Of a DNA stretch of 64,000 bases, positions 49,070 through 60,270 are shown piece after piece. Position numbers and translations under genes: made by a program. The notes beneath the pieces are model-generated. The model searched no databases, was not told where the DNA came from, and saw nothing but the letters and a program-made list of their open reading frames with translations. Every line of letters begins with the position of its first letter. The stretch's first letter is position 1. Origin of the DNA: Rhizophagus irregularis (taxonomy: Eukaryota > Glomeromycota > Glomeromycetes > Glomerales > Glomeraceae); assembly GCF_026210795.1 (NCBI RefSeq), contig NC_089457.1:1302001-1366000 (forward strand), in the 5' to 3' direction.

Positions 49070-51720
49070 TAATAAACGATTTTTAACATTTTTTTTTAAC
49101 ATTTTATTGTAGGAAATCGGTTATAATGAATCCCATAGGTGAGTTTCGAAAAATGATTTTTTGAAACTCACTTTTTTTTTTAATATTCAATTGTAGGGAA
49201 TCGGTTATAACGAATCCCATAGGTGAGTTTCGAAAAATAATTTTTTGAAACTATTAAAAAATGTTTTTAACATTTTTTTTCTAATACACTATTATAGGAA
49301 ATCAGTTACAATGAATCCCATAGGTTAGTTTCGAAAAATAATTTTTTGAAACTATTAAAAAACGTTTTTAACATTTTTTTCTAATACACTATTATAGGAA
49401 TCGGTTATAATGAATCCCATAGGTGAGTTTTGAAAAAATTTTTCAAAACTCTTTTTTTTTAATATACAATTATAGGGAATCGGTTATAACGAATCCTATA
49501 GATTAGTTTCAAAAAATAATTTTTTGAAACTATTAAAAAACGTTTTTAACATTTTTTTTTATTATTCAAATATAGGGAATCAGTTACAACGAATCCCATA
49601 GGTTAGTTTTAAAAAATAATTTTTCGAAATTATTAAAAAACATTTTAACGTTTTTTTAAAACGTTTTTTTTAATATTCAATTATAGGGACAAATCCCATA
49701 GGTAAGTTTCAAAAAATAATTTTTTGAAACTATTAAAAAACGTTTTTAACGTTTTTTTTCTAATACACTATTATAGGGAATCGGTTACAACAAATCTCAT
49801 AGGTTAGTTTTGAAAAATAATTTTTCGAAACTATTAAAAAACGTTTTAACGTTTTTTTAAAATGTTTTTTTTTAATATTCAATTATAGGGACAAATCCCA
49901 TAGGTAAGTTTCAAAAAATAATTTTTTGAAACTATTAAAAAACGTTTTTAACGTTTTTTTTCTAATACACTATTATAGGGAATCAGTTACAATGAATCCC
50001 ATAGGTTAGTTTTGAAAAATAATTTTTCGAAACTATTAAAAAACGTTTTAACGTTTTTTTAAAACTTTTTTTTTAATATTCAATTATAGGGACGAATCCT
50101 ATAGGTAAGTTTTGAAAAATAATTTTTCAAAACTATTAAAAAACGTTTTTAACGTTTTTTTTCTAATACACTATTATAGGGAATCGGTTACAACGAATCC
50201 CATAGGTGAGTTTCAAAAAAAATTTTTGAAACTCTTTTTTTTAATATACAATTATAGGGAATCGGTTATAATGAATCCCATAGATTAGTTTCGAAAAATA
50301 ATTTTTTGAAACTATTAAAAATGTTTTAACGTTTTTTTAAACGTTTTTTTTAATATTCAATTACAGTCAACTCTCTTTATAGTCACACATTTGGGACAGT
50401 TCATATTTGGTGATTATAAAGAGATGTGACTATATAAAAAATTTCTTATATTTGTATATCATAATTCCGGCCAAAAATTAACATAATTTTAGCCAGAATT
50501 ATACTTAAAACTTTATTGTATCGTAACTTCGCCAATATTAATCGTAGAGAGATGATCTTACCGCCATTCGATTCGTCTTGATGAGACGGTTCTAATGGTA
50601 TAAAATACGTCGAAATCCAATCACTAGATTAATTTCCGAAATTAAAAAAATATTAATGGTTTTTGTGTAATAACTCTGCCAATATTGATCCTAGAAAGAC
50701 GATCTTACTACCATTCGATTCGTCTTGATGAGACAAATCTAATGGTATAAGATACATTGAAATCCAATCACTAGATCAATTTCTCAATATTGATCACAGA
50801 GAGATGAGCTTACCACCATTCGATTCGTCTCGATGAGGCGATTCCAACGAGCTATAAATCATCATTTTACAATCACTAGGTACCGAGAAATCTAGCAAAA
50901 TGTTAAATGGCGCAGTAAACGTAAATCAAGAAATATTATAATGCCGATGTTTAACATTTTGTTGAATAACTCGTCAGCCAGTGATCCGAAAAGGATAAAA
51001 CTACCACCATTCGATTCGTCTCAGTGAGACGATTCTAACAAGCTATGATACATCTTTGTACGATTATTAGATGCCAAGTTATTTAATATATTCTTTATAT
51101 AACTGTGATTATAAACGGTTCTTTTTAATATAAGATTTTTGAGGATAGGTGTGATAGTGACTATAGATAGATTGTGACTATATAGGATAGATTTTAATAA
51201 TAAAGTGTTTTGAACATTCAACTGGTGTGACTATATAGTAGAATGTGACTATAACGGGAGTGACTATAGAAAGAGTTGACTGTATAGGGACGAATCCCAT
51301 AGGTTAGTTTCAAAAAATAATTTTTTAAAACTATTAAAAAATGGTTTAATGTTTTTTAAAATGTTTTTTTAAATATTCAATTATAGGAATGAATCCCATA
51401 GGTAAGTTTCAAAAAATATTTTTTCAAAACTATTAAAAAAACATTTTTAACATTTTTTTTAAATGTTCTATTATAGGAAATCGGTATAACGAATCCCATA
51501 GAATCCCATAAGTAATAAGTTTCAGAAATTTTTTTTCAAAACTATTAAAAAAACGGTAATAAACGTTTTTTTATTATTCTATTATAGGGAATCGGCTCTG
51601 ATAGATATATATACCGGAATCCCATAAGTAAGTTTTAACTTTTGAAACTTTTTTTAAAAAACTTTCTTTAATGTTTTTTTATTTCTTTTGTAGGGAATTT
51701 GCTCCAACCTGGATACCGGA
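49070..51720. repeat. Second minisatellite, ~17 units of 85-105 bp, interrupted by a MITE
   Basis: The repeating core is GGGAATCGGTTATAACGAATC followed by CCATAGGT(G/T)AG, then a small hairpin (GTTTCGAAAAATAATTTTT pairing with GAAACT), AAAAACGTTTTTAAC and TAATATTCAATTATA. About 13 units lie left of 50,362 and about four diverged units right of 51,285. Unit boundaries and length vary; some units lack GGTTATAAC. The rightmost copies near 51,600-51,720 are highly diverged. No coding frame. Confidence 0.85.
50364..51282. mobile_element. 919-bp TA-flanked element, CAGTC ends, inserted in the minisatellite
   Basis: Left end CAGTCAACTCTCTTTATAGT, right complement CAGTCAACTCTTTCTATAGT. TA flanks both ends (50362-50363, 51283-51284). 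Removing the element and one TA restores ATTCAATTATAGGGACGAAT, the normal minisatellite unit, so the ends and duplication are certain. The interior has three or four diverged copies of a ~105-bp sequence with ACCATTCGATTCGTCTTGATGAG (in two parts), and no transposase frame. pogo/Tc1-mariner type by ends and target site. Confidence 0.93.
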
Positions 51721-52671
51721 TTCCAGATAAAATTTCAGTATTAGTAGTATTTCTGATTTTGTATTTTTAATAATTAATAAATTTAAATTATTAAATGTAA
51801 TTATTGTAAAATATCAAATAAATTTAAATAAAAATGTATGCAATTGGCAGATTTCTTATTATTATAAATTTATCAAAAAGTTATCAATCGGTATACTGAT
51901 ATGTCAAATAGTAAATATCCAGTAAATATCCTATTGGTAACTATTAATACCCGATTATACTCTATTGAATATCCCAATTGGTACCCGAGTATCCTCCTTT
52001 TGCGCCATCTTTTGGCAGCAATCGGGTTTACCCGATTGATGAAAATTTTTAAAAAAATAGGGACCAATCAGGTGGAATTCAGTCACCTGATTGGTTCCCG
52101 ATTTGACATCGTTCGACTAGTGTAGTGAATATTATTCTGAAACATGTAATTAGAAATTTATTTAAATTATTGATATTTTTTTAATAAAATTATATAAAAA
52201 AGTTGAATGTGAAGTTTAGAAGTGTCTGTAAACTAAACATTTTTTGGTTCTGACGCTTACTGTATAATAAGGAATTTACCTTCTCAGCTATTTATCAACA
52301 GCGCACATATAAACTTCTAACCAAATTTTACAACAATAAAACTATACTAATAGTTGGTTTGTCACATAAAAATCTTTTTGAAAGAACTAATATTGGCAGA
52401 AGGATCTCAGTTTAAAGGTCAAAAAGTCATAGAAAAACCTTATATAGTGAAATATTTAAGGAAGTGAGGTATTTTGATAAAATTAGTGTCATTTGAAAGT
52501 TCATATATGATACTTTTAATGTATTGTAAAAAAAGTTATATTTTGTTAAATCTTTGTCCCGTTCGAACTAAATGAAGATAGGCTAATTTATGTAGTACAA
52601 AATTTTTAATTAGTGATTAGCGCTGCGCTGGAAATGTCCAGTAACTGATATATATAACCATTTTAAATACA
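51721..52671. other. Intergenic region
   Basis: No coding frame supported. 51,880-52,100 has palindrome-like words ACCTGATTGGT / ACCAATCAGGT and ACCCGATT, similar to 48,600-48,760. Confidence 0.4.
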
Positions 52672-52890
52672 TATGCTAAATGAATTTTTGCCTGCTCTGC
52701 AAGTTTACTTAAAGCGCAGAGTAGGGGTTTGAATCCTATTTTTGATTTATTTGACTTTTTTCATTTTGTTATCCATTTTTAAATATGATTGGCAAAGTTT
52801 CGTTCATTCATATGTAAAGTCAAAACAATATTCAAAATCCACTTTTTTTCCTTAAGTAAACTTGCAAAGCAGATTAAAATATGCTTATTT
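52672..52890. repeat. ~220-bp foldback repeat
   Basis: Left arm CTGCTCTGCAAGTTTACTTAA (about 52,691-52,712; shown in part) and right-arm complement CTGCTTTGCAAGTTTACTTAA (about 52,852-52,872) match with one change, and the flanks continue weakly (CATATGCTAAAT / AAGCATATTTTAAT). A GGTTTGAATCC word (box B-like) lies inside near 52,730. No coding frame. Confidence 0.55.
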
Positions 52891-53478
52891 TATGATTTTA
52901 AAGTTTATATTAATCTTTACTTATAAAAAATTAATCTAATCAAAATTATACAAAATCATGTGATTTACCCTGCTTTAGATGACCTCTTTTTATAGTAGAA
53001 TTTTTAAAGTTTTGTATGTAAACCTTACCTTAGGTCACAGGATGACCTATCTTAATAGTAGGCAAGGCCTTATCTATAAATATTTATGTTTATTTCTTAT
53101 AATTTGTGGTATTGTTTATAAATGAATATTACTTCAATGTTATATTATAAACTTCTTAAACTCAATTTTATATTAAATTTCTTGGCTTAATTTGACTTAT
53201 TTGGATCTTAAAGTCACCTATTTTATTCTATTTCAATCATATGCGAAATAATGATTGCTGGAAAAAATATCCATACCCGAATATTGTTTTACTGATATGA
53301 TAATAGTGTGGCCAGAGACATGACATGCAAAAAATAAATGCAAATCAAGTCAAAAAAAAAATAATGCGAATATATACAATATATGCGATTCGCATGTCGC
53401 ACAGTGCCACAGTCCCTATTCTTCGGCAAGAATTTTCCCGATATCGTACTGCGCATTTCAAGTGATCGATTTTACATG
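52891..53478. other. Intergenic region
   Basis: No coding frame. 52,970-53,060 has paired words GATGACCT and AGGTCA around GCCTTA, unassigned. Confidence 0.4.
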
Positions 53479-53486
53479 ACCGGGCC

Positions 53487-53710
53487 CAGTGATGTGGCGG
53501 GACAGTGTCCCACAAAATTTTAATGTCCTGTCCAAGTCCAATTTCATTTGTCCCGTCCAAAACATTGTCCAATTTATTAATATTATATATAAATCATATA
53601 TCCTCTTATAATGAATTTTTGTCCTGGACATCAACAACATCTTGTCCGAGTCCTGGACTGTCCTGTCCTGTCCCATCCAAGGACATGTCCCAGTCCCAGT
53701 CACAACACTG
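53487..53710. mobile_element. 224-bp hAT MITE with perfect 8-bp duplication
   Basis: Perfect 8-bp target duplication ACCGGGCC at 53479-53486 and 53711-53718. Ends CAGTGATGTG and, on the complement, CAGTGTTGTG; CAGTG fits the YARNG hAT rule. Subterminal GTCC-rich words recur near both ends (GGGACAGTGTCC, GTCCTGTCC, GGACATGTCC). No coding frame. The clean duplication argues for a recent insertion. Confidence 0.92.
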
Positions 53711-53948
53711 ACCGGGCCTATGCTCTAAACATACAACTTATTTGATAAGATCCATCCCATGTCTCGTCCGAAGCTTTTAGTAACTCCTATCAAACTTGCG
53801 GTATATTGGATTATTTCATAACGTTTAAGCTTAAAAAGAATAAATGAAGTATAAAATATAATTTATAAAAAGCCAAATACAACTTTATTGGATGATTACA
53901 CCATCATCGCGTGATTTATGAATTTAAAGTACACATAGCTCAAGTATT

Positions 53949-55150
53949 TCATGATTTACATAGACGATTAGCAGTTTGGAAAGGGTAAAAATTGATAAAC
54001 AAAACAACAATCTTCGTTAATGAATTATTCAAAAACTGGGTGAGTTTTTCCTCATCTGTACTATCTAAAAATTTTATTGGACGTTTCGGTTCGTGTGCGT
54101 ATGCAAGTTGATCGGTAATATCATTACCGATGAGTGCATGCTCTACTTCATCGCCAGGATCTTGTTCCCAAACTGAAATCTTTGCTTGGACCCATTTTGT
54201 CCAATCATGTTTATCACCTAGGCGGACTTCAAACATTCTAGTTGCATAGATTTCATTTGCACCCTCTCCATAGCCTGAGCTTGTTATAGGATTTTTTTTC
54301 CATCCTTCATCTCCCCGGAGTGTTCTTTTAATGTGAAATGGAAAGATCGTCGAAGGTGCACCCGTATCTATAACACATTCGTATATTTTATTATTATTAT
54401 ACTTATCATACAAGGTATAATTGATCAGAGCAACTAGTCCAGGTTCTTCAGGTCTTCTAACGCTAGCTCTGACCTTTATTTGAAAAAATCAAATTGTTTC
54501 GAGATCTATATATATATTTTTATGTACTAAAATTTATAATTTAAAAAGTTTTAAAACTAATTTTTTAATTTACGATCAAGTACGTATTCAAACCTTGTAA
54601 TCACTCGCATTATTAACATGATTAGTAGTTACCATCTTTCTTTTTTTACTGCGTGGAAGACGTTTCTGATTGACTGGAAGTTGTATGGCACTAGGCATCT
54701 TTTTGAAAATGTGGTTCAATTCATCATCGCTATACAGTTTTCCATATGCTATTATTTCCTGGTTGTATACCATCACCCAATCATTTTCGTGTCCTAAAAA
54801 TTCCCCACTTTCAAGTGCGTTGTAAAAGAATATGATGTTGTACCCACTTTGAACATCAATATTAGACTCGGAATCAGTGATCTGGTTGAAACAAAATCTC
54901 CTCATATGTTCCGGCATTGAGGGGGTCAGCTAAAGTTATTGCTCATACAAGCTATAAATAGATCAAGAAAATAAACATCAAAACACTACTATATGTATCG
55001 CCACTATGCTATTCAAGAAATAAAAATTTATTACCAAGAAACATTTTCACTTGACCAGGCATTCTCTCATACTTTAAGAGAGTTTGAGGCGTTTCAGGTA
55101 GAATTTGAACTGGCTGAAGAGATCCTATTGTTCGAGATAAATTAAAAAAC
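53949..55150 (-). pseudogene. Retropepsin-like aspartic protease protein, apparently frame-disrupted
   Basis: Three exon-like blocks on the minus strand: 55150-55035 (LSRTIGSLQPVQILPETPQTLL), 54929-54594 (SGYNIIFFYNALESGEFLGHENDW ... QLPVNQKRLPRSKKRK) and 54473-53949. The last block has VRASVRRPEEPGLVALINYTL, then YECVIDTGAPSTIFPF, where DTGAPS is the D-T/S-G-A active-site motif of retropepsin-fold aspartic proteases, and later HALIGNDIT, like the second conserved G-[ND]-D region. The first and second blocks cannot be joined in frame with the obvious GT-AG pair: that joint reads ADPLNAGTYEEILFQPDH and then stops. Either there is a frameshift near 54,880 or splicing differs. The N-terminus is not found. 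May derive from a retroelement protease or be a domesticated one. Confidence 0.6.
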
Positions 55151-55171
55151 CTAAAGAGACGTTAATTGATC

Positions 55172-55414
55172 TTAGTATAAATACTTTTGACAGTACGTGT
55201 TTATTATATATTTACTCGGAAAAGATTTATACCAAGCAAACGAGACTGCAAACGGGAGCCAAATGGGAGTGAGCACAATAATTGTAATAATTGTGCAAGT
55301 TATAAAAAGAAAAACAAAGAATACAGAAGGAAGTAATAGAATAAACAAGAAAACAATTAAGAAAAGGCCAAGCAAAGGGCTCTTGTCTTTATTAGTCTTG
55401 TTTTTAGTGTCTTT
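55172..55414 (-). CDS. Possible exon of a small hydrophobic membrane protein
   Basis: The minus strand reads DKSPLLGLFLIVFLFILLLP followed by SVFFVFLFITCTIITIIV and LTPIWLPFAVSFAWYKSF. Two long hydrophobic segments are followed by a short polar end. The base composition and codon use are not obviously random. The start and the surrounding exon structure could not be fixed, and the ORF also overlaps an open frame on the plus strand. It may be a lone exon, part of the adjacent gene's 5' end, or chance. Confidence 0.3.
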   Translation of the reverse strand, partial: KDTKNKTNKDKSPLLGLFLIVFLFILLLPSVFFVFLFITCTIITIIVLTPIWLPFAVSFAWYKSFPSKYIINTYCQKYLY

Positions 55415-56508
55415 AGTTACAGTAGGATGGGAATAGGCATGACGAATTTGTTATATATCTAATAATTTTTTTGTACGTACTAATGATTAATGATTAAAAA
55501 ACAATTAACCAATTTTTTTTACTTATTTATATAAAATCTATTGTCACACAGATTAATGATGATTAAAATCCGTAGCAAAATCGATACTGCGCAAGACTTT
55601 TGCATGTGTTGAGATTCATGTGAATAATTTCACTGCGCCTATTATACGTATGAAGTATATATATCCTCCGAAATTTTCATGGACGTCAAATATAACAATG
55701 ATTCGATTAGATGATCTCAAATGGCCAGTGCGCATACTATTAATTTTTATTTGCGGAGTTATTTTCAATGATTTCACGATGTTTTTGCCGATTGATGATT
55801 TGACATAGCAGTAAGAATTATATCAGTTCCCGGCACTTTCTCGTCACTTTCGAGGGATATGCTTGCAATATACGTGTTGCGCCTCTGTTACATTTCCAGT
55901 ATTTTCAAATTATATTCCAAAGGTAATTCCGAAATATGCTTCTAAGTTTCTGAGGGATATTGGAGGGATATTGTAAGCACTTCCGAGGCCCGATCATGGT
56001 TTAATCTGGGTCGAGGCAATGAGTATACTAATTTTTGAGCGTCCCTAGGAAAACTTGGTATATACTTACTGGGGACGCTTCTAGGGACAGCTTTGATATC
56101 CATTTCTGCGTTCCTAAGCTTTATTATTCTGCTCTTCTATGTTTGTCCCTAGTGTCCCTAGTATCCTGTCTCTGCAAAAATGAGATAAGTCCTTCAGTAT
56201 CATTGATTCAATTGGATTAAATTCAGTAATTTTCCTATTTTTTTATTCATCCGCTAACATGAGCATCTCATAGTAGCAGAAGTGTATGGTGTATCTGTCA
56301 TTAATAGCGATATTGTTACGTTCCGGAGTGATAAAAACTTTATTTGTGAAAGCACTGAGCATTTTATGTCACACAGACATGTCTCACATACAAAAAATTA
56401 TAATCTTGCTTTATTTTTTAACTTACAAACATATCACAATTACACAATTACATAATTACATAATACGAATACAAATAGGTAACATAAAATATAAAAAAAA
56501 AATAATAT
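55415..56508. other. Intergenic region with small internal repeats
   Basis: No coding frame supported. 55,850-55,980 has repeated GAGGGATAT words. 56,030-56,170 has TCCCTAG repeats and an inverted GCGTCCC / GGGACGC pair. These may be eroded MITEs. Confidence 0.4.
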
Positions 56509-56950
56509 TTAATGCTGTAACACCCATGATTGTGGAACAGTACTATCAAGAACAAAAGGAGATCCAACAATTGTTGATGCAAAACCACTTGTGAGTGCGG
56601 ATTGAATTGTGAATTCTTTACCACCTAACACAGGAGTGGTATCAATGCGAAAATATTGGCTTTGTTGAGCATTAGCGTTGTTATTATAAGTAAGCGCTTG
56701 GCCTTTACCATTGTCTTGAACGAATTGGTTAGGAGAAGTAGCGGGATTAATTTGGTAAATTCCTTTAACAGTAGTCTCTTTCAATTGCCAGATAGAACCT
56801 GGATTTGTTAGAACAATTTTACCAGTAGTATCTATCCCCCAAAAAAAAAGCGGTGTTTGCTTTTGCTTTAATTCTCCCTATTGCTAGAGTTTGAGTCGAC
56901 ACGACAGCAATAAGAGTGGTCAAAAGGAGCAAAAAAAGGTTGAATTTCAT
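56509..56950 (-). pseudogene. Small secreted protein with homopolymer frameshift
   Basis: Starting at the ATG 56950-56948, the minus strand encodes a clear signal peptide, MKFNLFLLLLTTLIAVVSTQ with cleavage expected near TQTLA. About 20 mature residues follow to NTAFFLG. The frame then breaks in a run of nine T and five G on the minus strand (56,836-56,850). In the next frame the protein continues DTTGKIVLTNPGSIWQLKET to ...GSPFVLDSTVPQSWVLQH and a stop. Total would be about 140 residues, no cysteine-rich pattern, and I do not recognise the family. The break could be a real mutation or an assembly error in a homopolymer. Candidate secreted effector or cell-wall protein. Confidence 0.65.
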
Positions 56951-57784
56951 TTTGATTTTATTTTTACTTTTTTGTTTTTGAAAATTTTCTCTACTTTTCA
57001 AATCGTATAGAGTGTAGAGGTATTTATATGTATAAAATTCAGTACAGAGGCTTAATGTTTAGTGAGTCTCGGGCTATAAACTGATGCTTGGATTATTATT
57101 CAAAAATAATTCTTTCATCTAAAAAGAATTATCGATGCTTAGGCTACGGAAATAAATTATAACACATCATTATGTATTATATAATAACTCAGCAGGCTTT
57201 GAAAGACAAGATTTTTAAGTAAAATGACTAATGATCCTGAGGAAATCTCTATACATCTGATTTTTGTTATGTGCTGTTCATCTTGAAAATAGTGAAGTCG
57301 AAAATGTAGCCATGTGTTCGATTATTTGCGGCGCAGATAGCAAAATTCAATAATTTGAGGATCCAACTCAGCACCATGGTAGCGTCATAGAATTGGCAGG
57401 GTGCCAGGTTGTCATCAAAATTATGACGATCACGGACCAATCAAAATTTTTCTAATCGATCTTCATCGCATGCTCTTAAATTTGACGCATGTAGCTCATA
57501 TTTTACTTAAAAGAGCTGAACGAATAACCGAAATAGAACCGACGAACCGATCACCACCCCTATTCAGTATCCAGTTTAATATTGAAGTAATAAACATCAC
57601 AGAGAAATTGTAAGACTCATTGAAAAAATTTTAAAATATTAAGAGAAAAAGTTCATGAGTTCATGAGGTAACTTTATGAAAAAATAAAAATGTTTATAAT
57701 TTCTTTTCAATTAATAATAATTTATTATTTATTATTTTAATATTATATAAAATATACACAAAAAAATTAATTGATAATAACTCA
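56951..57784. other. Intergenic region
   Basis: Promoter side of the secreted-protein gene and terminator side of pseudokinase gene B. No other gene supported. Confidence 0.5.
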
Positions 57785-60270
57785 TTATCGATATACATTA
57801 ATACCATATTTATCCAATATTTCTTTTGCCTTAGCTTGCTTATGTAAGGCAGCTTGTTTCAAATAATGAATACCTTTTTCCTTGTCCTTTTTAATACCCA
57901 GTTTACCAGAGAAATATACATCACCAAGATTATAAAGAGCCGTAGCATTATTATTATCAGCCGCTAGTTGTAAATATTTCATAAATTTACTACTATCGAT
58001 GTTTTTATTTTCCTTATCAATTAAACAAAAAGCATATCGTAATTGAGCATCAGCATTGCCAGCATCTGCTGCTTTTCTAAATAAATCCATTGCCTTTTGT
58101 TTGTTTTTATCAACATATTTTCCTTCCAAATAATAATAGCCTTGCCAATATATTGCTAATATATCTCCGACATTTGCATTTGCTTCAAAGCATTCCCAAG
58201 CTTTCTTATGATTGCCTTCTTTATGAGCTTGTAAACCTTCCTTAACTGGAATTAATGGTACAACGATTTGTATAACTGATTCATTTTGATCTTCAGAATC
58301 CGAAAGACATAAACTATCTAAATCCGCATCTCCTGTAGTAATTTCGGTAGTATTTTCCTTTAACGGACGTATTAATGGAGAACCTTTGTTTGATAATACA
58401 TTTTTCTCATATGACTCCTGTAACATGTTAAAGAGAAGTTGGATTCCCGGACGTAATGATGGATCTTGTTGCCAAGCAAGTTTAATAATTTCACCAAATT
58501 CTCTTTGAATTGGATGAGGACTTAATCCGAAATTCAATGTCTCTCTTTTGCCTTTTAGAACATATTTTTGTACATCCAACATACTCATACCGTCGTATGG
58601 TATTTTTTGAAAAGCAAGTTCCCAAAGAAGCATTCCAAAACTAAAAATTTCACATTGAATGGTATATCTGCAATCATCCGCTTTTTTAGGCTTTTTGTCC
58701 TGTTCTGCTGAAATATGACTTAATTTTTCCGGTGCTAACCAATGTATCAGAGCATTTATATCATCAATTTGAGTAGTATTAGCATGAAATTCACGGGCAA
58801 ATTTGAAATTGGTAAGTTTTGGTTGTATGTTCTCATTAATTAATACGTTTTCACATCGAATATCATGGTGCAAAATCTTTACTGTAAAGTGAAATGACAA
58901 AATTAAGAAGTTAATGATTGCACCGAAATTGGATATTTACTAATGAATAAAAATTATCATACCTGATTGCAAAAAAGCTAAACCACGACAAATATCTCTT
59001 GCAATAGAAATCTTTGCCTCCCAATCAATCTTATAATTTTTATAAACATTTTTTAAAGTTCCAAGCTCTGCCCATTCAAAAACCATTACTTTTTCTGTAG
59101 AAATTTCCGATAGCCCATGAAATTTAATAATATATGGGCAAGCATCCAATTTTTCTAAGATAGCAAGGTGCTTTTGAGTTTTTTGGATATCGTCTACAGA
59201 AATGGGTTTACAAGCAACTTCCAATGCATTATAAACTTTTTTTTGAATTTTTACTCTGCTACCTTGACGTGGTGGTACATATTTTAGAGGATCTTTGAGT
59301 TCTGAAGCTTTAATTTCTTTTGCTTTAACTACTATTGCTGAATTTTGTTCATTCACTTGTTTATTAAGTAAGAAAATAGAATCAATTACTCTATTGAGCG
59401 AAGTAAATTTGATCGTTTTATTTTCTTTTTTGTCTTCATCGAGTCTTTCATTCATTTCCGTAAGTCGTTTATTTTGTTCTATAATATTTTCAACTATGAT
59501 TTTTATTTCATTGTTTTGAATTTCCAATTTGTTCACGATTGTTTCGGTATTATTAACTGTATCTGTGATACCACCTTCAATCTTATGTAAAAACTATCGT
59601 ATGTGAAAAAAAAATGATTTTTTCCTGTATCATTAAAAGTACTTGGTCAAAGGAAATTAACTTGGAATAGGAAATTTATATGTTTACGTACCTTATTCAT
59701 TTCAATCATATCATCATGTAAAATTATCAAATCCTTATTCAATTGATCTTGTGTAGCGATAGAAATTGCTAAATTTAAATCATTAGAGCAGCTATTGAAT
59801 TCTTTGATACTCTTTTCAAACCTTTCTCTGATACTTGCACTCGAAACAAATTTTTTAAATTTAGGTAATTGAGAAATATCATCAAATAATTTCTTAATTT
59901 GTTTTAAACAATTTGTAAATCTTATAAAAGTTTTATAATAATTTTGATCCCGAAAATTTTTAAGATTCTCTTCTTTTTGTCTCATCAATGCTTTAATTGA
60001 AGTTTCGGCAGCTTCAACTCGATTGACTAATGCACTACAAGTTTTTTTGTTATATTGAACATTTTCATATGCTTCTACAATTTCTTTTGTTAAAGTAGCC
60101 ACAAGCGCCGCAAGAGGTAGAAAAGGAGCAACGGCTTCTGCTACAGTCACGATTGCTTGAGTAGTACCATTTGGAATATTGCTTTTGAATGCATCAACCA
60201 TTCCTGTCATTACTTCTGCAGATTTATCAATGATTTCTGCTGCTTTATCCAAGCGTTTTGACTTCGACAT
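57785..60270 (-). CDS. Helical-bundle/pseudokinase/Sel1-repeat protein B (MLKL-like layout), 768 residues
   Basis: Three exons (60270-59692, 59593-58963, 58881-57785) join in phase. Residues 1-193 are a helical N-terminal domain with VAPFLPLAALVATLTKEIVEAYENVQYNKK, the same block as in protein A. Residues about 205-260 are strongly helical and charged (brace/coiled coil: NKLEIQNNEIKIIVENII). The kinase fold spans about 290-560. The beta-3 Lys is kept (VACKPI, Lys ~322) and HHDIRCENVLI has the catalytic Asp (~410) and Asn (~415). DFG is NFK (Asn ~428) and WLAPEK is kept. The glycine loop is weak. Sel1 repeats occupy about 618-763 (AIYWQGYYYLEG, DAQLRYAFCL, ALYNLGDVYFSG). The intron after the helical domain is at the same place as in A, whereas A has an extra intron in the kinase C-lobe. 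Probable pseudokinase. Confidence 0.88.

Noticed and set aside
51873-52125. Overlapping open frames on both strands
   Set aside because: Both arise from an imperfect palindrome around ACCTGATTGG; a coding role is unlikely.
52700-52745. tRNA gene suggested by GGTTTGAATCC
   Set aside because: Only the box B-like word fits; no cloverleaf with anticodon arm could be drawn.
53345-53711. Open frames on both strands rich in Trp, Cys and Ser
   Set aside because: They are translations of the GTCC-rich hAT MITE and its flank.
57401-57613. 70-codon open frame upstream of the secreted-protein gene
   Set aside because: No recognisable domain and no splice-compatible partner exons; judged a chance frame.
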